DNA of 64,000 nucleotides from Eonycteris spelaea (taxonomy: Eukaryota > Chordata > Mammalia > Chiroptera > Pteropodidae), in contig PUFA01000034.1 in assembly GCA_003508835.1 (NCBI GenBank), positions 6,908,501 to 6,972,500 on the forward strand. The letters run 5' to 3'. The notes under the pieces are model-generated. The model searched no databases and was not told the DNA's origin. It saw nothing but the letters and a program-made list of their open reading frames with translations. Both the position numbers and the translations under genes were made by a program. Shown here one piece after another: positions 50,491-63,145 of the stretch; within the stretch, counting starts at the first letter, position 1; every line of letters begins with the position of its first letter.

Positions 50491-50944
50491 CTTTCTGACT
50501 TCAAATTCTGTTTTATTTTTTTCAGCTCCCCAAATATGTCTGTTCAAAACTGAGATAATACCATGGTCCTCTAGGGACTTGAATGCCTTCTGCTTATATC
50601 ATTTTGACTTTGCTCCACAATACACAGGAACATGTTTCTGCGTAAACACAACAGCTTTCTTAATCAGAAAGATTGGAGCACATTGCTGAGAAGAGGAAAT
50701 GTAAATTGTCCAAAGTGAAAAGACATGAAGGTGAAATGAAAGAGAGAAATTCAGGAAAGATTGATGGGACTCTAAATGATCAGGGGATAAGAATCCTTAT
50801 GTATTCGGGTTATGATGGGAAGCAAAAACATCTCAATGCCTGTAACTGTGGATAAAACAAGACCCTGCAGTGCATACCACAGATGATGGGGAGTGTTCAG
50901 ATACCATGAGCATACAAAGAAGTGATTAACAGGATGGATAGGTC

Positions 50945-51175
50945 TTGCATCACACCCCTTGATTAGAATCTCATCTCAGCCATACCACTCCCAGTTGTGT
51001 GATCTTAGGTAAATCACCTTCCTTGAGTCTCAGTTTCCTCATCTGTATAATGAGAGTAATAATAGGATTTGATCTACTTAAGACATAAGACTCTTATGAG
51101 AAACAAATATTAAATTATTTCCATGAAGCATCATATGTTTAAAGAACGTGAGTTGCTAATACTTATAGATAAGCA
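50945..51175 (+). mobile_element. MIR SINE, sense
   Basis: Clear: accactcccagttgtgtgat, cttaggtaaatcaccttcct, tgagtctcagtttcctcatc, tgtataatgagagtaataat and the distal portion to about 51170. Confidence 0.85.
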
Positions 51176-51494
51176 TATTAGTTACCTTACATTATTTTAG
51201 ATGAACGAAATACATTTGTGTTTTCAATGGTCAGCCAGAATGTGCTTTTCAAGGTCTATCTGCCAAGATTTTACAGGGGTTAATTAAATAATTAGGCAAT
51301 AGATAAGTAAATAAAACTTATAAAAATGTATTCATGAAACAACCAAATCTCCAGTAAACATTATGTAAAGTATAAATCTTTATTTAAATCATTTTCTATC
51401 AAGTTATATTTGTAATTTCGTATTGCTCTCCATGTGTTCCCTTGTAATTTGCTTCCTGATTCACTCAGAAAACTGTTAAATAATAATTATTAGA
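51176..51494. other. AT-rich intergenic DNA
   Basis: Nothing recognised. Confidence 0.4.
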
Positions 51495-51961
51495 TCACAA
51501 ACAAGAATACCAATACATATGCAAACAATAATAACTACAAGATCTATAAATGGCCAAAAGGTACATGAAAGGTACTTAGATCATTTATAATCAGGGAAAT
51601 GCAAACCAAAGTCACAATGTGATATTACTTCAAATCTGTTACAGTGGCCATCATTCTTAAGACCAAAGATGACAAGTGTTGGCAAGGATATGAAGAAAAG
51701 GGAACCCTTGTGCACTATAGGTGGGAATGTAAATTGGTGCAGCCACTATGGAAAACAGTATGGTGGTCCATCAAAAAAATTAACATATGAACCAGCAATC
51801 CCACTTCTGAGTATATATCCAAAGGAATTGAAAACAGATATTAGAGAGATCATAATTTTCATGTTTGTTTCACGGTTATTCACAATAGACAAGATATTCG
51901 AATTATATATTCTTTGAACAACCTAAGCATCTGTCAGTGGATGGATAGATAAAGATGTGTG

Positions 51962-52011
<50 letters not shown>

Positions 52012-52515
52012 TAGTAATCAGCTATGGGGAAGAAAATCTGTCATTAACAAAAACACAGATGGACCTCAAGGACATTATGCTAGTTGAAATAAACCAGATG
52101 GAGACAGACACATACTGAATGGTATCACTTATATGAAATCTTAAAAAGCAAAAAGTCAAACTTATAGAAACAGAAAATAGAAAAGTAGTTGCCAGGGGCT
52201 GAGGGTTGGGGAAAATACAGGTTGGTTAAAGTGTACAAACTACAAACTTTTTCATCTATAAGATGAATGAGGTCTGAGGTTTACTGTATAACATGGTGAC
52301 TATAGTTGAAAACACTGTATTGGATATGGAATTTTGCTAAGAGAATAGAACGTCAATATTCTCACCAAAAATATATGTGAGGTGATAGATGTGTTAACTG
52401 GATGTAAGCAATCTTTTCACAAAGTATACGTATATCAAAGATTCACGATATACATTTTAAATATCTTATGATTTTATTTGTCAGTTACACCTCGATAATT
52501 TGAAAAAAAGAATTC
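51495..52515 (+). mobile_element. L1 3' fragment, sense
   Basis: ORF2 C-terminal and 3' UTR landmarks in order: tggccaaaaggtacatgaaa, aatgcaaaccaaagtcacaa, gtgggaatgtaaattggtgc, ccagcaatcccacttctgag, ggggaagaaaatctgtc, gttgccaggggctgagggtt, aacatggtgactatagttga, and a terminal gttacacctcgataatttg with a short A-tail. Interrupted by a (GT)n run. Another 5'-truncated old copy. Confidence 0.9.
51964..52009. repeat. (GT)n microsatellite
   Basis: 46 bp of near-perfect GT within the L1 fragment. Confidence 0.95.
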
Positions 52516-53265
52516 CCAATTTAATCTGAAAAGAAAAAATAAATAACAAGGAATTAATGAAAGTTTGGGAGTTTCCTTAATCATGGGGAATTAGGCAAAT
52601 AAGAACACTTAGGGCATCTAACTTAGATTCTGGGAGACTGTTTTAAATTAAATCTCTTATTTTGACTTTGTGCTCTGAATAGAAGCATTAGCTACTTACT
52701 GATTTCTAGGTAGAAGCAATGCAAACGTTCATCCTTCCCACAACAAACTTGAGTTTACAACTCACAACGTCAGATACTTCCAGGGCTGTGATAGACACTG
52801 ATGTCATAGAATTGACAAAGACAAGGAGCTCATAGTCTGATAGCACAGGAATACTTTAACAGATGGGACTATCAAATGCTATAAGATGCCAAACCTCCAG
52901 TGTTCACCCTGACTTAATCTAATATCGCATTCTCATTTAACATGCTAATCAGTCAAGGGCAGCAGCCATGTTTTATCTTCATTCACCAAGCCTAGCATGG
53001 AATTACTGTAAGACTGAACAGAAAAAGTTGACCTAAGTATAACTCACATACTACTGCAATTTAAGGATTTATTGACTCTGGCAAACCAGCTCTACTCACT
53101 CCAATGCTATGTGCATGTGTTCAGATACAACAAATGCTTCTTAACAGTTTTAGCACTTTTCCTGAGCTGTGGTTAAGATGAAGGAGAGGTTTGTCATGCC
53201 AGCAGTTTCACACGGAGAACTTCCCCAGAGAAGGTCCCCTCTGGCTGACCTTGCCATTACTTTGC
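52516..53265. other. Intergenic DNA
   Basis: Possible L2 scrap near 52900-53010 (catgctaatcagtcaagggc). No gene. Confidence 0.35.
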
Positions 53266-53741
53266 ATAGTGGGTTGAATATATGTCCAAAATATATGTCC
53301 ACATCTTAATTCCTGGAACCTGTAAATCTGATTTTATTTGGGGGGGGGGATGGTCTTTGCAGTTAAGGATCTTGAGATAAGGGATATAATTCTGGATTAT
53401 CTGGGCAGTCCTAAATCAAATTGTAAGTGACCTTAAAAGAGAAAGGCAGTGAGAGATTTGAGTCAGACACAAAGGGAGAAGACACAGACAGGGGAGGAGG
53501 CAATGTGACCACAGAGGAAGAGATTAGAGCGATGTGGCCACAGGTCAAGGAGTGCCAACGACCACCAAAAACTAGAAGAGACAAAGAATGGATTCTTCCC
53601 TGGAGACTCCAGCAGGAGCACAGCCCTGCCAACACCATGAATTCAGACTTCTGTCCTCCAGAACTGTGAGAATAAATGTCCCTTGTTTAAAGCCACTCAA
53701 TTTGTGGTCACTTGTTAGAACAGCCACAAGAAACTAATACA
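53266..53741 (+). mobile_element. MLT1-type LTR, sense
   Basis: tagtgggttgaatatatgtc, ttcctggaacctgtaaatct, gattatctgggcagtcctaa, tgaccttaaaagagaaaggc, then cagacttctgtcctccagaa, ctgtgagaataaatgtccct and gaaactaatac at the end. Near full length. The opposed frames at 53411-53669 lie wholly inside the LTR. Confidence 0.85.
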
Positions 53742-53812
53742 CTTGGTTTCATTCTCTGGTTTCACCTCATATGATGCCAGTCCATTGATGTCCATACAGA
53801 GCACCACGAGTT

Positions 53813-54184
53813 CTGTCTTAGCTCTGGCTACCATAACAAAATGCCATAGACTGGGTGGTTAAACAACAGACATTTATCTCTCACAGTTCTAGAGGCTGGG
53901 AAGTCCACGATCAAGGTGCTGGCCAATTAGGCTCCCAGGGAGGGCTCTTTTCCTGGCTTGGAGACAGCCACCTTCTCACCATGTCCTCACATAGCAGAGA
54001 GGGGAAGCTCTGGTCTCTTCCTCTGGTTATAATCCCATCATGGAGACTCCATCCTCATGACCTCATCTAAACCTAATCACCTACCAAAGGTCCCACCTCC
54101 TAATACTAGCAAAGTGGGGAATTAGGCTTTACCATATAAAACTGGGGGTGAGGGGAAGAGAGGTGCAAACTTTAGTCCATAACA
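53813..54184 (-). mobile_element. MLT1-type LTR, antisense
   Basis: Reversed order: ctgtcttagctctggctacc, cataacaaaatgccatagac, tctcacagttctagaggctg, ggaagtccacgatcaaggtg, ccttctcaccatgtcctcac, ctcatgacctcatctaaacc, aaggtcccacctcctaatac. It faces the preceding sense MLT1 across about 70 bp. Confidence 0.88.
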
Positions 54185-54679
54185 AGTTTCATATTTCAAC
54201 TCACATATATGTGAACTTTGTGAACAAATACATTTCATTCCCAGAGTGTTCCAATTTGGCATTATTATTTGGGGTGGGGGGAGAAATGCATATTTAGCTT
54301 ATAGAAACATTGCAAAATACTCAGTGGACAGTCGCCTTGGGAAACAACATCTTTGCTTTCGACTGATTTGAAGGCGACTCTCATAATTTCTACTTGGCAC
54401 CCACATTCAGGCATACAATCATGTCAGCAATCATTGTACATTTTCACTTGAATAGATCTTTGGCATAATTTTTGTTTGTTTCTTTTAGTTAAAGGGCATA
54501 TATTGTACAAACCTCTACAGCCAGATTAGATATTCATTCCATTCATTATTGACAGAATGAATGACATGATATAATATATGAATGAATATTTATACAAGTA
54601 GTGCTCACTTCATGAAGAGCATACATTTCTCAGTACTCCTCTATGAAGGGTAAATTCTCTTAGACGCCAGGAGTGGTCT
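54185..54679. other. Intergenic DNA
   Basis: No recognised feature. A G-run lies at 54270-54281. Confidence 0.4.
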
Positions 54680-54905
54680 CCAATGCCCAAGTAATTAGAT
54701 TAAATCTCTGCCCCACCACCCACCCACTGTGTAACCTTGCATTATCTTCAACTCCCCCTGTCTCAGTTTCCAAATCTACTTCAAGAAAACAAGGGTTATA
54801 ATAAGAGTAATAACAAAAGAGTAATAGCAAAGTTAGCAGGACTGTGAGGATGAAATGTATTAATCTACGTGAAGACCGTAGAAAAGTACCTGGCACATAG
54901 AATAC
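54680..54905 (+). mobile_element. MIR SINE, sense
   Basis: accacccacccactgtgtaa, ccttgcattatcttcaactc, ccctgtctcagtttccaaat, aggactgtgaggatgaaatg and tacctggcacatagaatact: the full MIR order from head to tail. Confidence 0.85.
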
Positions 54906-56269
54906 TATATATCAAAACCATTTGCTACTAGCATTATGGACATTTGATTTTACACAATCTGTGATTTTATCAGACAACCTCTGCTGGCATAGTACAATAG
55001 ACATGGATTCATGTGGCATTGCATTCTCCAAGAAGTCACACACCTCATTTTTCCATTTGTAGTGAGTTATCACTCTCAGTCTGTGATTTCCTTGGCACTC
55101 AAGCTATCTAAGAAGTTAAAGATTCTTTGAGGAAACAAGATCACCTCTTCATCATTTTACATCCCTCTTTCAAGTATACACCCCTGATCCCAATTGCTTT
55201 TTACAGATAGGTTTTGAAATAAATGGATTTATTAGATTAATCCTTCTTGAAAGATAGTTCTAGTAGTAATTATTCGGAGGACTTGCTGTAGCTTCCTGTG
55301 CTTTTTAAAAGACTACCCAGAATGGTGAATGGTAATAATGGCTGCTTTTTTAAAGGCCCGTTTCTTGCCCATGTACCAAAAATGTGACCCGGGGCAAGTG
55401 TGGAAGTACTTTGAAGTGAGACAGAATAGCTTGGAAGCTGTGATTAAAGAAAACTTGTTTACAAAATAAACTTCAAGATTATAGGAAACTTCTTCGGTGA
55501 CTTTTTGAGGTCTTTGATTCAATGAACCAGATCCCGCTTTTCTCCCATGGGGTGAAGCTGACCTAGACCACAATAGAGAAAGTCTTGCAGATAGACTTGC
55601 CAACTCCATGCCAGAGACAATTAGTGGGCAACAAACTACAGCCTTTAAAGAGCAGGTGGAGGAATGATGAACAAAAACAAAATCAGTCTCTGGCCCTATC
55701 TCCTTTTTCACTGACCATTCATGATTTTTGCAAACATCTAATTAAAGAGAAGACTTTTTATTTTTTTTTTTCATCCTGGAGCTATAAATATGACACTATC
55801 AATCACAGAGATTGTTGGGGCAGGTGATGAAACTGAAATTTCTAACCAAAGAGGAAGGCCTTTGTGTATCATATAATTTTAAGACTTCGCCTCTCTCAGT
55901 TTTGTTATTTTTGTGTTTGATTGTTTTTAACTTCTGATGGCTTTTTTTTTCTCCCCAAGATGATATTCATCACTGAACCACACTCTCCATTCCTGAGGGT
56001 GAATAATCTTCAAAGTCTGCTCTCAGAAGCAACTGAGAAGGCTGTTTTGCTCAGAATTGTGTTTCTAGCTTCTAGCCCACAACATGGAACATTATAAGCA
56101 CTCCATAAACAGTTGTTAACTAAATGAAATCAAAGCCACGATGCTTTTATCTTCGAGTGTGATCTATTTTGTTTGCTTCCTTTCCATTTGTGAGAATAAT
56201 GACATCTGGATAAAGCTGTGAAGAGACATACTTTAAAATCAGCACATGGAAAATTCTTTCTGAGAATAA
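54906..56269. other. Intergenic DNA
   Basis: A 132-codon minus frame (55313-55711) shows no known domain and has ordinary composition. It is not called. A short L2/MIR-like end (aagcactccataaacagttg) lies near 56097. Confidence 0.4.
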
Positions 56270-56565
56270 CTTACTCTGGCTTCCTCCATCTTTGAAACCT
56301 TGTCAATTGACAAGGAGATTTCTCTGACTACCCTGTGCACTCCGCTTAGTCTCTACTGTAGTAATTATTTTCTAGGCTTTGGTGCACTCATCACTATGGA
56401 ATTTATGTTCATTGTATGTTTCTACCTTTAGAAAGCAAGTCACAAGGGTTAGGTGGCAGGATTCCTTCATTCATCATTTAGCTTTCTTTACCCAAACATA
56501 GCACCAAGCCCATATAGGGAATTACTACATATTTTTTAAATGAATTAATAAATAAAAAATAACAT
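56270..56565 (+). mobile_element. L2 LINE 3' region (possible)
   Basis: ctctgactaccctgtgcact, later ttctacctttagaaagcaag and a tail with acatagcaccaagcccatat and tgaattaataaataa. Diverged. Confidence 0.5.
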
Positions 56566-57429
56566 GCATGTTTAAACTCAATGTAATCTAGAATTCATTT
56601 TTTAATTTTGGGACACAGTTTTGAAAGAGTTGTTTTACATTATATACACAGGATATCAATCAAGCTGTTTAAGGTATATAGATTACTACAAAACATGAAA
56701 GAAACATTGTGATTTTATCTCAACTGATATGTATGATTTCGAATTTAGGTTTGTTTCAATTTATAAGACTTTCCTCAGTTACATGCATTATATTCACATT
56801 GTCGGCTAAATTTGTGTCATAGGATTTGCATTAGAATAGAAATATCTAAGATAACTGTTAATCATATTTGTTTTAATATTATTCTCACAAAATTCTTCTA
56901 TGTAGGCATTATTAAAAGTTTTGGAGTGGTGAAAATGAACTGAGAAAAGATAAATTGCAGAAGTTACACATAAAATCAGAAAGAGAAACAGGATTCACAT
57001 CTTTGTGCATCTTGGTGTATCAGAAACAGACTGTTAGCCTTACCTAATATGTTTTCATTTAAGTGTAATGATTATATAAATGAAAAGATGACTTCCCTAA
57101 GTCATCAAGTTTTAACATTTTGTAATTTTAAGTTTTTCTTAAATTGAATGGCAAATGCATGACTTTGGAAATCTTGGGATTAAATGTTTGTAGAATTTAT
57201 AGCAAGAAGTGAATTAAATCTTCTTAGTATGAACCATAGTAATAATAGTAGCAAAACTTTCTGACCTTACCATGTAATTCCACTTTTTTTCCTCCCACTA
57301 AAGAATTTACTTTTCCCAAATTACCAAGACCGATTAGCCACACCCCTTCACATTATCCTCTTTTCCCAGAAAACATTTTATATTGAATATACTGTAAATT
57401 TTATTACACATTTTAATTGGAGATCATAA
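56566..57429. other. AT-rich intergenic DNA
   Basis: Nothing recognised. 56.88-57.05 kb might hide a reversed MIR scrap. Confidence 0.4.
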
Positions 57430-57432
57430 AGA

Positions 57433-57655
57433 TCAGTGCTATCTAAAAAACATTCTGCAATAATAAAAGTGCTTTATTTTTAAAATTCTTTTTTGCCCAG
57501 TATGGTAGTAAATAACCACATGTGGCTATAAAACACTTGAAACAGCTAGTGCAACTAAAAAAATTAGTTTTTCATTTTATTTAATTTTACTAATTTAAAT
57601 TTAAATAGACACACATGGGTAGTAGCGACCACATTGGATAGCACAGATATAGATT
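57433..57655. mobile_element. hAT-type MER relic
   Basis: Begins cagtgctatctaaaaaacat and ends attggatagcacag, an inverted copy of the beginning. The middle has accacatgtggctataaaac and gaaacagctagtgcaact, both typical of a common non-autonomous hAT element. No transposase. Confidence 0.7.
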
Positions 57656-57822
57656 ATGCATCTGAAATACTCTTCCTGTTTTTCTTTGCACAAAAGGGTG
57701 AGTTTGAAGAGAGCTGATTACAGTGTCAGTTCTCAGTATTTCTGAAGTCCACCTCATATAAAGACTGAATGATATACCGCTAAGTTATAAACCAAAATAT
57801 TTTCCACCTAAGATTGCCTAGG
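57656..57822. other. Intergenic DNA
   Basis: Nothing recognised. Confidence 0.4.
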
Positions 57823-57899
57823 CTTTCTTCCTCTTCTTCTCCCTCCTCCTCCTCTTCCTTCTCCTCCTCCTCCTCCTTCTTCTTCTTCTTCTTTTTTTC
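57823..57899 (+). repeat. 77-bp pure pyrimidine tract, (TCC)n/(TTC)n
   Basis: Only C and T. Its complement gives the poly-Arg/Lys end of a chance frame (57818-58000, minus). It could form a triplex. Confidence 0.95.
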
Positions 57900-59224
57900 A
57901 CTCTAAAGTTTTGGCTGACTTTAGAACCCAGAGGCTCAAATAAGGCTACTCTCCTGGGTTCCCAGCTGAGAGTGGAAATGGTGCTGTGAGTGCCAGACAA
58001 GTCATGAACTAGGCAACATGGATGAGAGCCACAGCCAAATTCACCAGATGAGAGAGGAGACTGAAAGAGAGATAGAGAGAATCAGACAGAACACCAAAAG
58101 AAAAATCTTGGTTAGCCAGCTCTGAATTTTTTTTTAATTTGTTTGCTTGTTTGTTTGGGATTTTTACTGATCTGAGTTTTAAACTGGGTATTAATCTTAT
58201 TTTGTAGCGAACAGATGTTTTTGGAGTTTGGGAGTAGGGAATTTACATGTGGAAAAAAATAGGATGAGAAATTCAATGATTTTCAGAAATCTAGATAAAG
58301 GTTATTTTTTTCTTCAGCAGACATAACCATTATTTTAGTTTCCTATAGTCATAAAATTTGGAATATAACACATTATATTCCAAATCGAACCACATGAATT
58401 TCAAATTGTTTATTTTTTTAAGTATCATTACCCATTTATTGTACTGAAACAGAAATTAAATCTGTGGATTTCCCATAACTGTAAACACTATATATGTCTA
58501 AAACAGTTCAACTCCTCAAAGGTGTGCAGAATATCTCCCTCTCTGGACCATTAGCACCTATTAATCTCTGTTATTTTTTTTAGCAGATATACGATCTGAA
58601 CTGTGCTTACTAGGTTTGTTAGGCAACAAAGAAACCTATTTTGTGAGAAAGAAACATCTTTTGGGGCCATTTTCACCTTTTTCCAATGAACACCTTTTTC
58701 TTCAAGCTTATTTTTGGAGTTTGGAACTCCAGATAATGGAAATGGAGTTGCCTGCTATCATGGAATGTAACAAATCCGTAGAGGAGGGTGGAGTGAACGC
58801 AGAACCACAGAAACCAGCTGCCTCCACTCTACCACCCTCCAAAAGAAACAGGTTATATATAATGCGTGCAATGGAGTCTGTGGGCCAGAGGAAAATAGCG
58901 TGTGCTGTGTTCATTTTCACTTGAAAAGCTATGTTAGAAATACCACCAAATGAGCAAACATTTAAAATGCCCGAAACAGAAATCAAGAAAATAGAGGCAT
59001 CTTCAAAGGTAGAGCTCTAGAGTAAATGTATTAAAGAAATGTTCATTGAAAGGGAATACAGAAAAGTCCCTCAAAAGTCAGTGGCCAAACATCTAAACTG
59101 AGACACATTGGTGAGTGAAAGCTGGTGCTATTAATAATGATGTTATATTTCCGGACCAATCAAGACATGTGGCTTCCCTAGTATGAGTCTCCCATTATTC
59201 ACTCCTCCATTATCCAGAAACCAT
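57900..59224. other. Intergenic DNA
   Basis: Overlapping 102-codon (+) and 92-codon (-) frames at 58.62-58.99 kb have no recognisable domains. No repeat named. Confidence 0.4.
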
Positions 59225-59445
59225 CCATATTCTAAGACATTGTTTCATTCCCACTGTCTTGGTGATATTTTCATGATCTCCTCAGCCCTCTTTGATTTTC
59301 CTGTTCCTACACTTTTGCAGCACTTGTAATCGGTGCCACAGATTACATTTATCATTCACTGATATTTCTTATACATTAGTTCTATTTCTATAATTACATT
59401 CTAAGCTCCTGAAATCAAGGGCCTTGTTCTACTTTTTAAATTTCC
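59225..59445 (+). mobile_element. L2 LINE 3' region (possible)
   Basis: CT-rich coding-end text (ttttgcagcacttgtaatcg, about 59313), then ttctaagctcctgaaatcaa and gggccttgttctac, which is the L2 terminal landmark. Confidence 0.55.
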
Positions 59446-59639
59446 CCAAAGACCAAAATAGTCCCCTGGAAACAATCGCTCATAAAATAGCCCAGTACCA
59501 TGAATTTCCTTGCTTGTTTCCTATATTTTAAAAGCCAGATTCAGGTTTTTCCATTACCACAAGTTCTTCCCAAATCAAAGTAGAGGTAGAGCACCCTTCC
59601 TCTGATTGACTTTGGATATTATCGACTGCAATACTCAGC

Positions 59640-59785
59640 CTCATGACAAAGCTTCATTTTATCAATACAAATCACTCTATGTAGTATACTATCTTTCCAG
59701 CTAGATCACAAGGCTGTTGAAGGTAGGCATCACCTTATCCCTCTCCACATCTCCAGTGTCCAGCATCATACTTACATCTAGAACT
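59640..59785 (+). mobile_element. L2 LINE 3' end (possible)
   Basis: ctagatcacaaggctgttga, aggtaggcatcacctt and ccagtgtccagcatcat follow the L2 3' order. Confidence 0.55.
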
Positions 59786-60104
59786 GCCAGTGAAACCAGC
59801 ATCACCGTGTCTTACCTCCATATACCACACAATGCAGCAGTACTTAAGTATAAATGACCCAGGTATCACAGAAACAACCACATCTTGAGTCATACATCTA
59901 GTTTGCAGTAAAGGGGAGCTCTGGTTTGTGGCGTGAGATCAGCATCAGGAGGCAGAAAGGAACAAGAAAAAGCTAGAAGTAGTTCTAGCTAGAAGTACAG
60001 TTCTTCCTTTTTTTACCTTCTGATCTTACTTCAGCATGGGGCTAAGGGAAATCCATCGAGTTGGTTAGTCGGATCCTGAAGAGGGTACCTAAGTTGTCCA
60101 GATC
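59786..60104. other. Intergenic DNA
   Basis: Short local duplication of agctagaagta near 59974-60000. Otherwise nothing recognised. Confidence 0.4.
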
Positions 60105-60230
60105 ATTTTGAAATAGATGTTATTATTCTCATTTGTCAGTTGAGGAAGCTAACAGTCAGGGACTTTAGGTAACATTAGTGAGAGCCTGACTTTAACTTGA
60201 GGCTTTATTTTATATTCTAAATAATCTAAA
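60105..60230 (-). mobile_element. MIR SINE fragment, antisense
   Basis: tattattctcatttgtcagt and tgaggaagctaacagtcagg match the reversed MIR core. The rest has decayed. Confidence 0.6.
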
Positions 60231-60264
60231 ACCTGAGTTCTTTATGTTCATTTTTACCTCAGAC

Positions 60265-60398
60265 TGTGTGTGTGTGTGTGTGTGTGTGTTGTGTGTGTGT
60301 GTGTGTGTGTGTGTGTAGGAGAGAGAGAGACGGAGAGATGGAGAGACGGAGAAACAGAGAGAGACAGAGAAGACAGAGAGTCAGACAGAGAGAGAAAG
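60265..60398. repeat. Compound (GT)n and GA-rich microsatellite
   Basis: About 52 bp of GT followed by about 80 bp of GAGA/GGAGA/CAGA units. Confidence 0.95.
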
Positions 60399-61904
60399 TG
60401 CAGGAGATAGAAGAGACTATCTGTATCTTTTTGGTTTAAATTTTTAATAACATTTAGTATATTAACTTTTTTTAGTTGGAAGAGTTACTAGAACATCATT
60501 CTGCTTTCTCTACCAGTAAGGAATAAAAGCTGTACAAGCAGAACAACGTTGGAGAAATAAATCACGCTTCCTTCAGTTGATTCTTATGTGAAGGTAGTAG
60601 AGGCTGCAGACTCACTGCCAACCACTCTTTGCAACTGAGTTGCAAAAACACATAAAGGAATCAACGGAACTATATAGCGCATCTAATTATTTGGGTCTCT
60701 TAAGCCAAAATTCAGCTGATCAGCTGTGTGTTTTCATTTTATCATGGAGTTAGGGCCTACATCCAGTCCATCAGAAAATCCAATACTCATATCTGTTCTT
60801 CGCAACTTTTATTTTTTAACTTGAAAAGTCTGTAACTGTGGTTTAGGGTGATTTCTTTACTCAAACTGTTTTCTTTGGATTCCTGTGAAGTGAACTGTAA
60901 CACATGTGGATACTTCACTGACTACTTAGTGAGAAAACAACATCTCTGTCAATAACTGAGCCTTTGCAACAATAGATGGGATCATCTGGCTGGTACTCTT
61001 AGGTAATCCTCATCCTTAATAATATAATACATCTAGAATAATATTTATTTCTCCAGGTTTGTGGTGTAGCTGAAAATCGTGTTCCCATAATTTTATATTT
61101 GGACTGGCTGGCTTCATGGTGAAGTCAGGTTAAAAAAACTATGGAAAACTGTGAGTCGTTTCTCTGTAACACATTCTTAGAATGGGAGAACGTGTTCAAT
61201 TGCTCTCATTATAGTGACATGTTCCTTTTCATGTGGTCACTTCTTTCTTGTTATCAGTCTAGGGTTTGATTTGAATGCCCTTTCACTTTGGTTGTCTATT
61301 GGATAAAATCTGTGCTTCGAAAATATTATGTGTATTTAGGAGAGAAAGAGTAAACTGAGTAAGTAGAGTAAGGACTTTTTTAAATGTAAGTTTCCTAAAT
61401 GATTTGAAGGTTATTATTTCTTATATATTTTACATAATTAAAATGCTGTTGGCAATCACTCATCCTTTGATCACTTAATACTGGACATGATAAATGTTAG
61501 TCCTGAACATTCAAATGTCCTATTTATCTATTGTTTATATGGTCAGTTTCCAATGAACTTTATGAATGACTTATTTACATAACAAATAAGTCTCTGAAGC
61601 TTTAAATTTCTTTAATAAAAATTTATTTCCCTTCATGCTTTATTTATGAGATATCTGTAAGAATTGGCATGAGTTACAGTTCTCTATTTTATGATTTTAT
61701 AAAATATTACTACAAGTTTTGTTGTACAAATTAGAATTGTCAGCAACATAAGCACTTACAAAAATGAGTTAAAATGTATAGGTTTAGAATAAAAACTCTC
61801 AGTCTTTCATTTAACTGGCATTGGATAATTGCAATATGTAAAGTACCAATTTGCCTTTTTGCATAAATGCAATCAGAAAAACGTTATAGTGTATTATTAA
61901 ATGG
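60399..61904. other. AT-rich intergenic DNA
   Basis: No gene, RNA or named repeat. Confidence 0.4.
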
Positions 61905-62360
61905 ATGCCCGAGGGCTCATCGCTGTGAGGAGACTGTTCAATGCTTTCTAGCTTCTGGACCTAGTTCTTTTCCCTCCGTAATAGAACCCTGATTTTAGCT
62001 GACCCATCACTGCCTGAAACCAAAGCAACATATCTCAGCTTCCCACACATGCCAGCTGTGGCCATTTTACGGCCATGAGGTAATATTTTTTGGTGGGACA
62101 ATTTGCAATGGGAGAAACAGTCCCTTTCTTTGCGCCTCCCTCTATCCTATGGCTCAGAATGTAAATGTGACAGCTGGAACCCTAGCAGACATCTTGAACT
62201 GTGAGGCAAGCTGGTCATCTACCCTGTTGCAAGCTGCATGGGTTATGGCGGCACTGAATTACCCACCTCTGTACTTTTTTTACAAGAAAGTGAAATTAAA
62301 TTTATCTTTAACATAGTAATTTACATTTTTTTAAGTCACATGAACACAAATCTAATCCTA
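61905..62360. repeat. Unclassified old interspersed repeat
   Basis: Composition shift with ccagctgtggccattttacg, cctagcagacatcttgaact, gttatggcggcactgaatta and a final cacaaatctaatcctaac. This recalls a widespread mammalian LTR/MER-type repeat containing a 'gcagccatcttg' word. Family not assigned. Confidence 0.45.
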
Positions 62361-62974
62361 ACTAAAAAAAATCTCATATCCCTAAAGTCCCTGATGGTTA
62401 GCTTCCTCAACTGACAAATGAGGATAATAACATCTATTTCAAAATGATGTTAGAAAATGAAGAACACAAGCCTTGTGGTTAGAAAGACTCTGTTGCACCC
62501 TGCCACCAGCGTCCCCGAGCCTCAGCCCCTCCTCTGCCTCCCTGGATGGTGCCAAGATAAAACTAAAGCATCCAGCTCAAAGGCCGGCTCGTGGAAGGCT
62601 GCCCCTCACCTCCACTCTGGTCTTCTGCAGCCACCTGTACGTTTCCTGTGTCAAACCAAACTCATAGGCCTCGTGAAAGGATATTCTTGTTGAATCCAGC
62701 ATTGTCAGGCTTAGATGCTGAGCATTCCACAGTCCTCATGAGATTTTCTTCACCCTCTGAGGTATGGAGCTTTCCTCACAGGCACTTCTACCAAAACTCC
62801 TGACGCCCATCCCTGCTTTGCATCCTCCCGGCCTCCGACTTCAGGTTGAATGCTCAGGTGCTGTTCTGACTCATGATGAGCCTCCACATCTGTATAACAC
62901 GCTCAGGGATGACAATCTCAATCAAAAAAAGGATTCATATCAGAGCCATATTTGTCACTTGGTTGTGCAAGACA
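62361..62974. other. Moderately GC-rich single-copy DNA
   Basis: Starts with a short sense MIR core (gttagcttcctcaactgaca, 62398-62450). The following 500 bp gives several overlapping open frames on the plus strand (62457-63063) because of its base composition. None has a recognisable domain, signal peptide or repeat structure. Confidence 0.4.
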
Positions 62975-63145
62975 GTTCTTCCTTGTTCTGTGCTTGTTCT
63001 GTAAGTGTACTTAACGTTCCTGGTCTCTGTTTACTAAATGCCAGGAGCAGCACCCACTCCTAAGTCTGGAGATAACTAAAAATACCTACCCCGCCCTATT
63101 CTGTAGAACATGGCTAACTTCAACCCCAAGTTAAGAAACACTGAT
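62975..63145. mobile_element. hAT-type MER relic
   Basis: tttactaaatgccaggagca, cacccactcctaagtctgga, gataactaaaaatacctacc and a terminal aagttaagaaacactg (reversed 'cagtggttctcaa'-type end) match a non-autonomous hAT element. Confidence 0.55.

Noticed and set aside
53411..53669. Opposed 75- and 80-codon frames
   Set aside because: Both lie wholly inside an MLT1 LTR.
55313..55711. 132-codon minus-strand frame
   Set aside because: No recognisable domain and no support beyond length. Frames of this size occur by chance in 64 kb.
62457..63063. Cluster of four overlapping plus-strand frames considered as an exon cluster
   Set aside because: All overlap in different frames over the same GC-richer DNA. 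No domain is seen, and the 3' part runs into a hAT relic.
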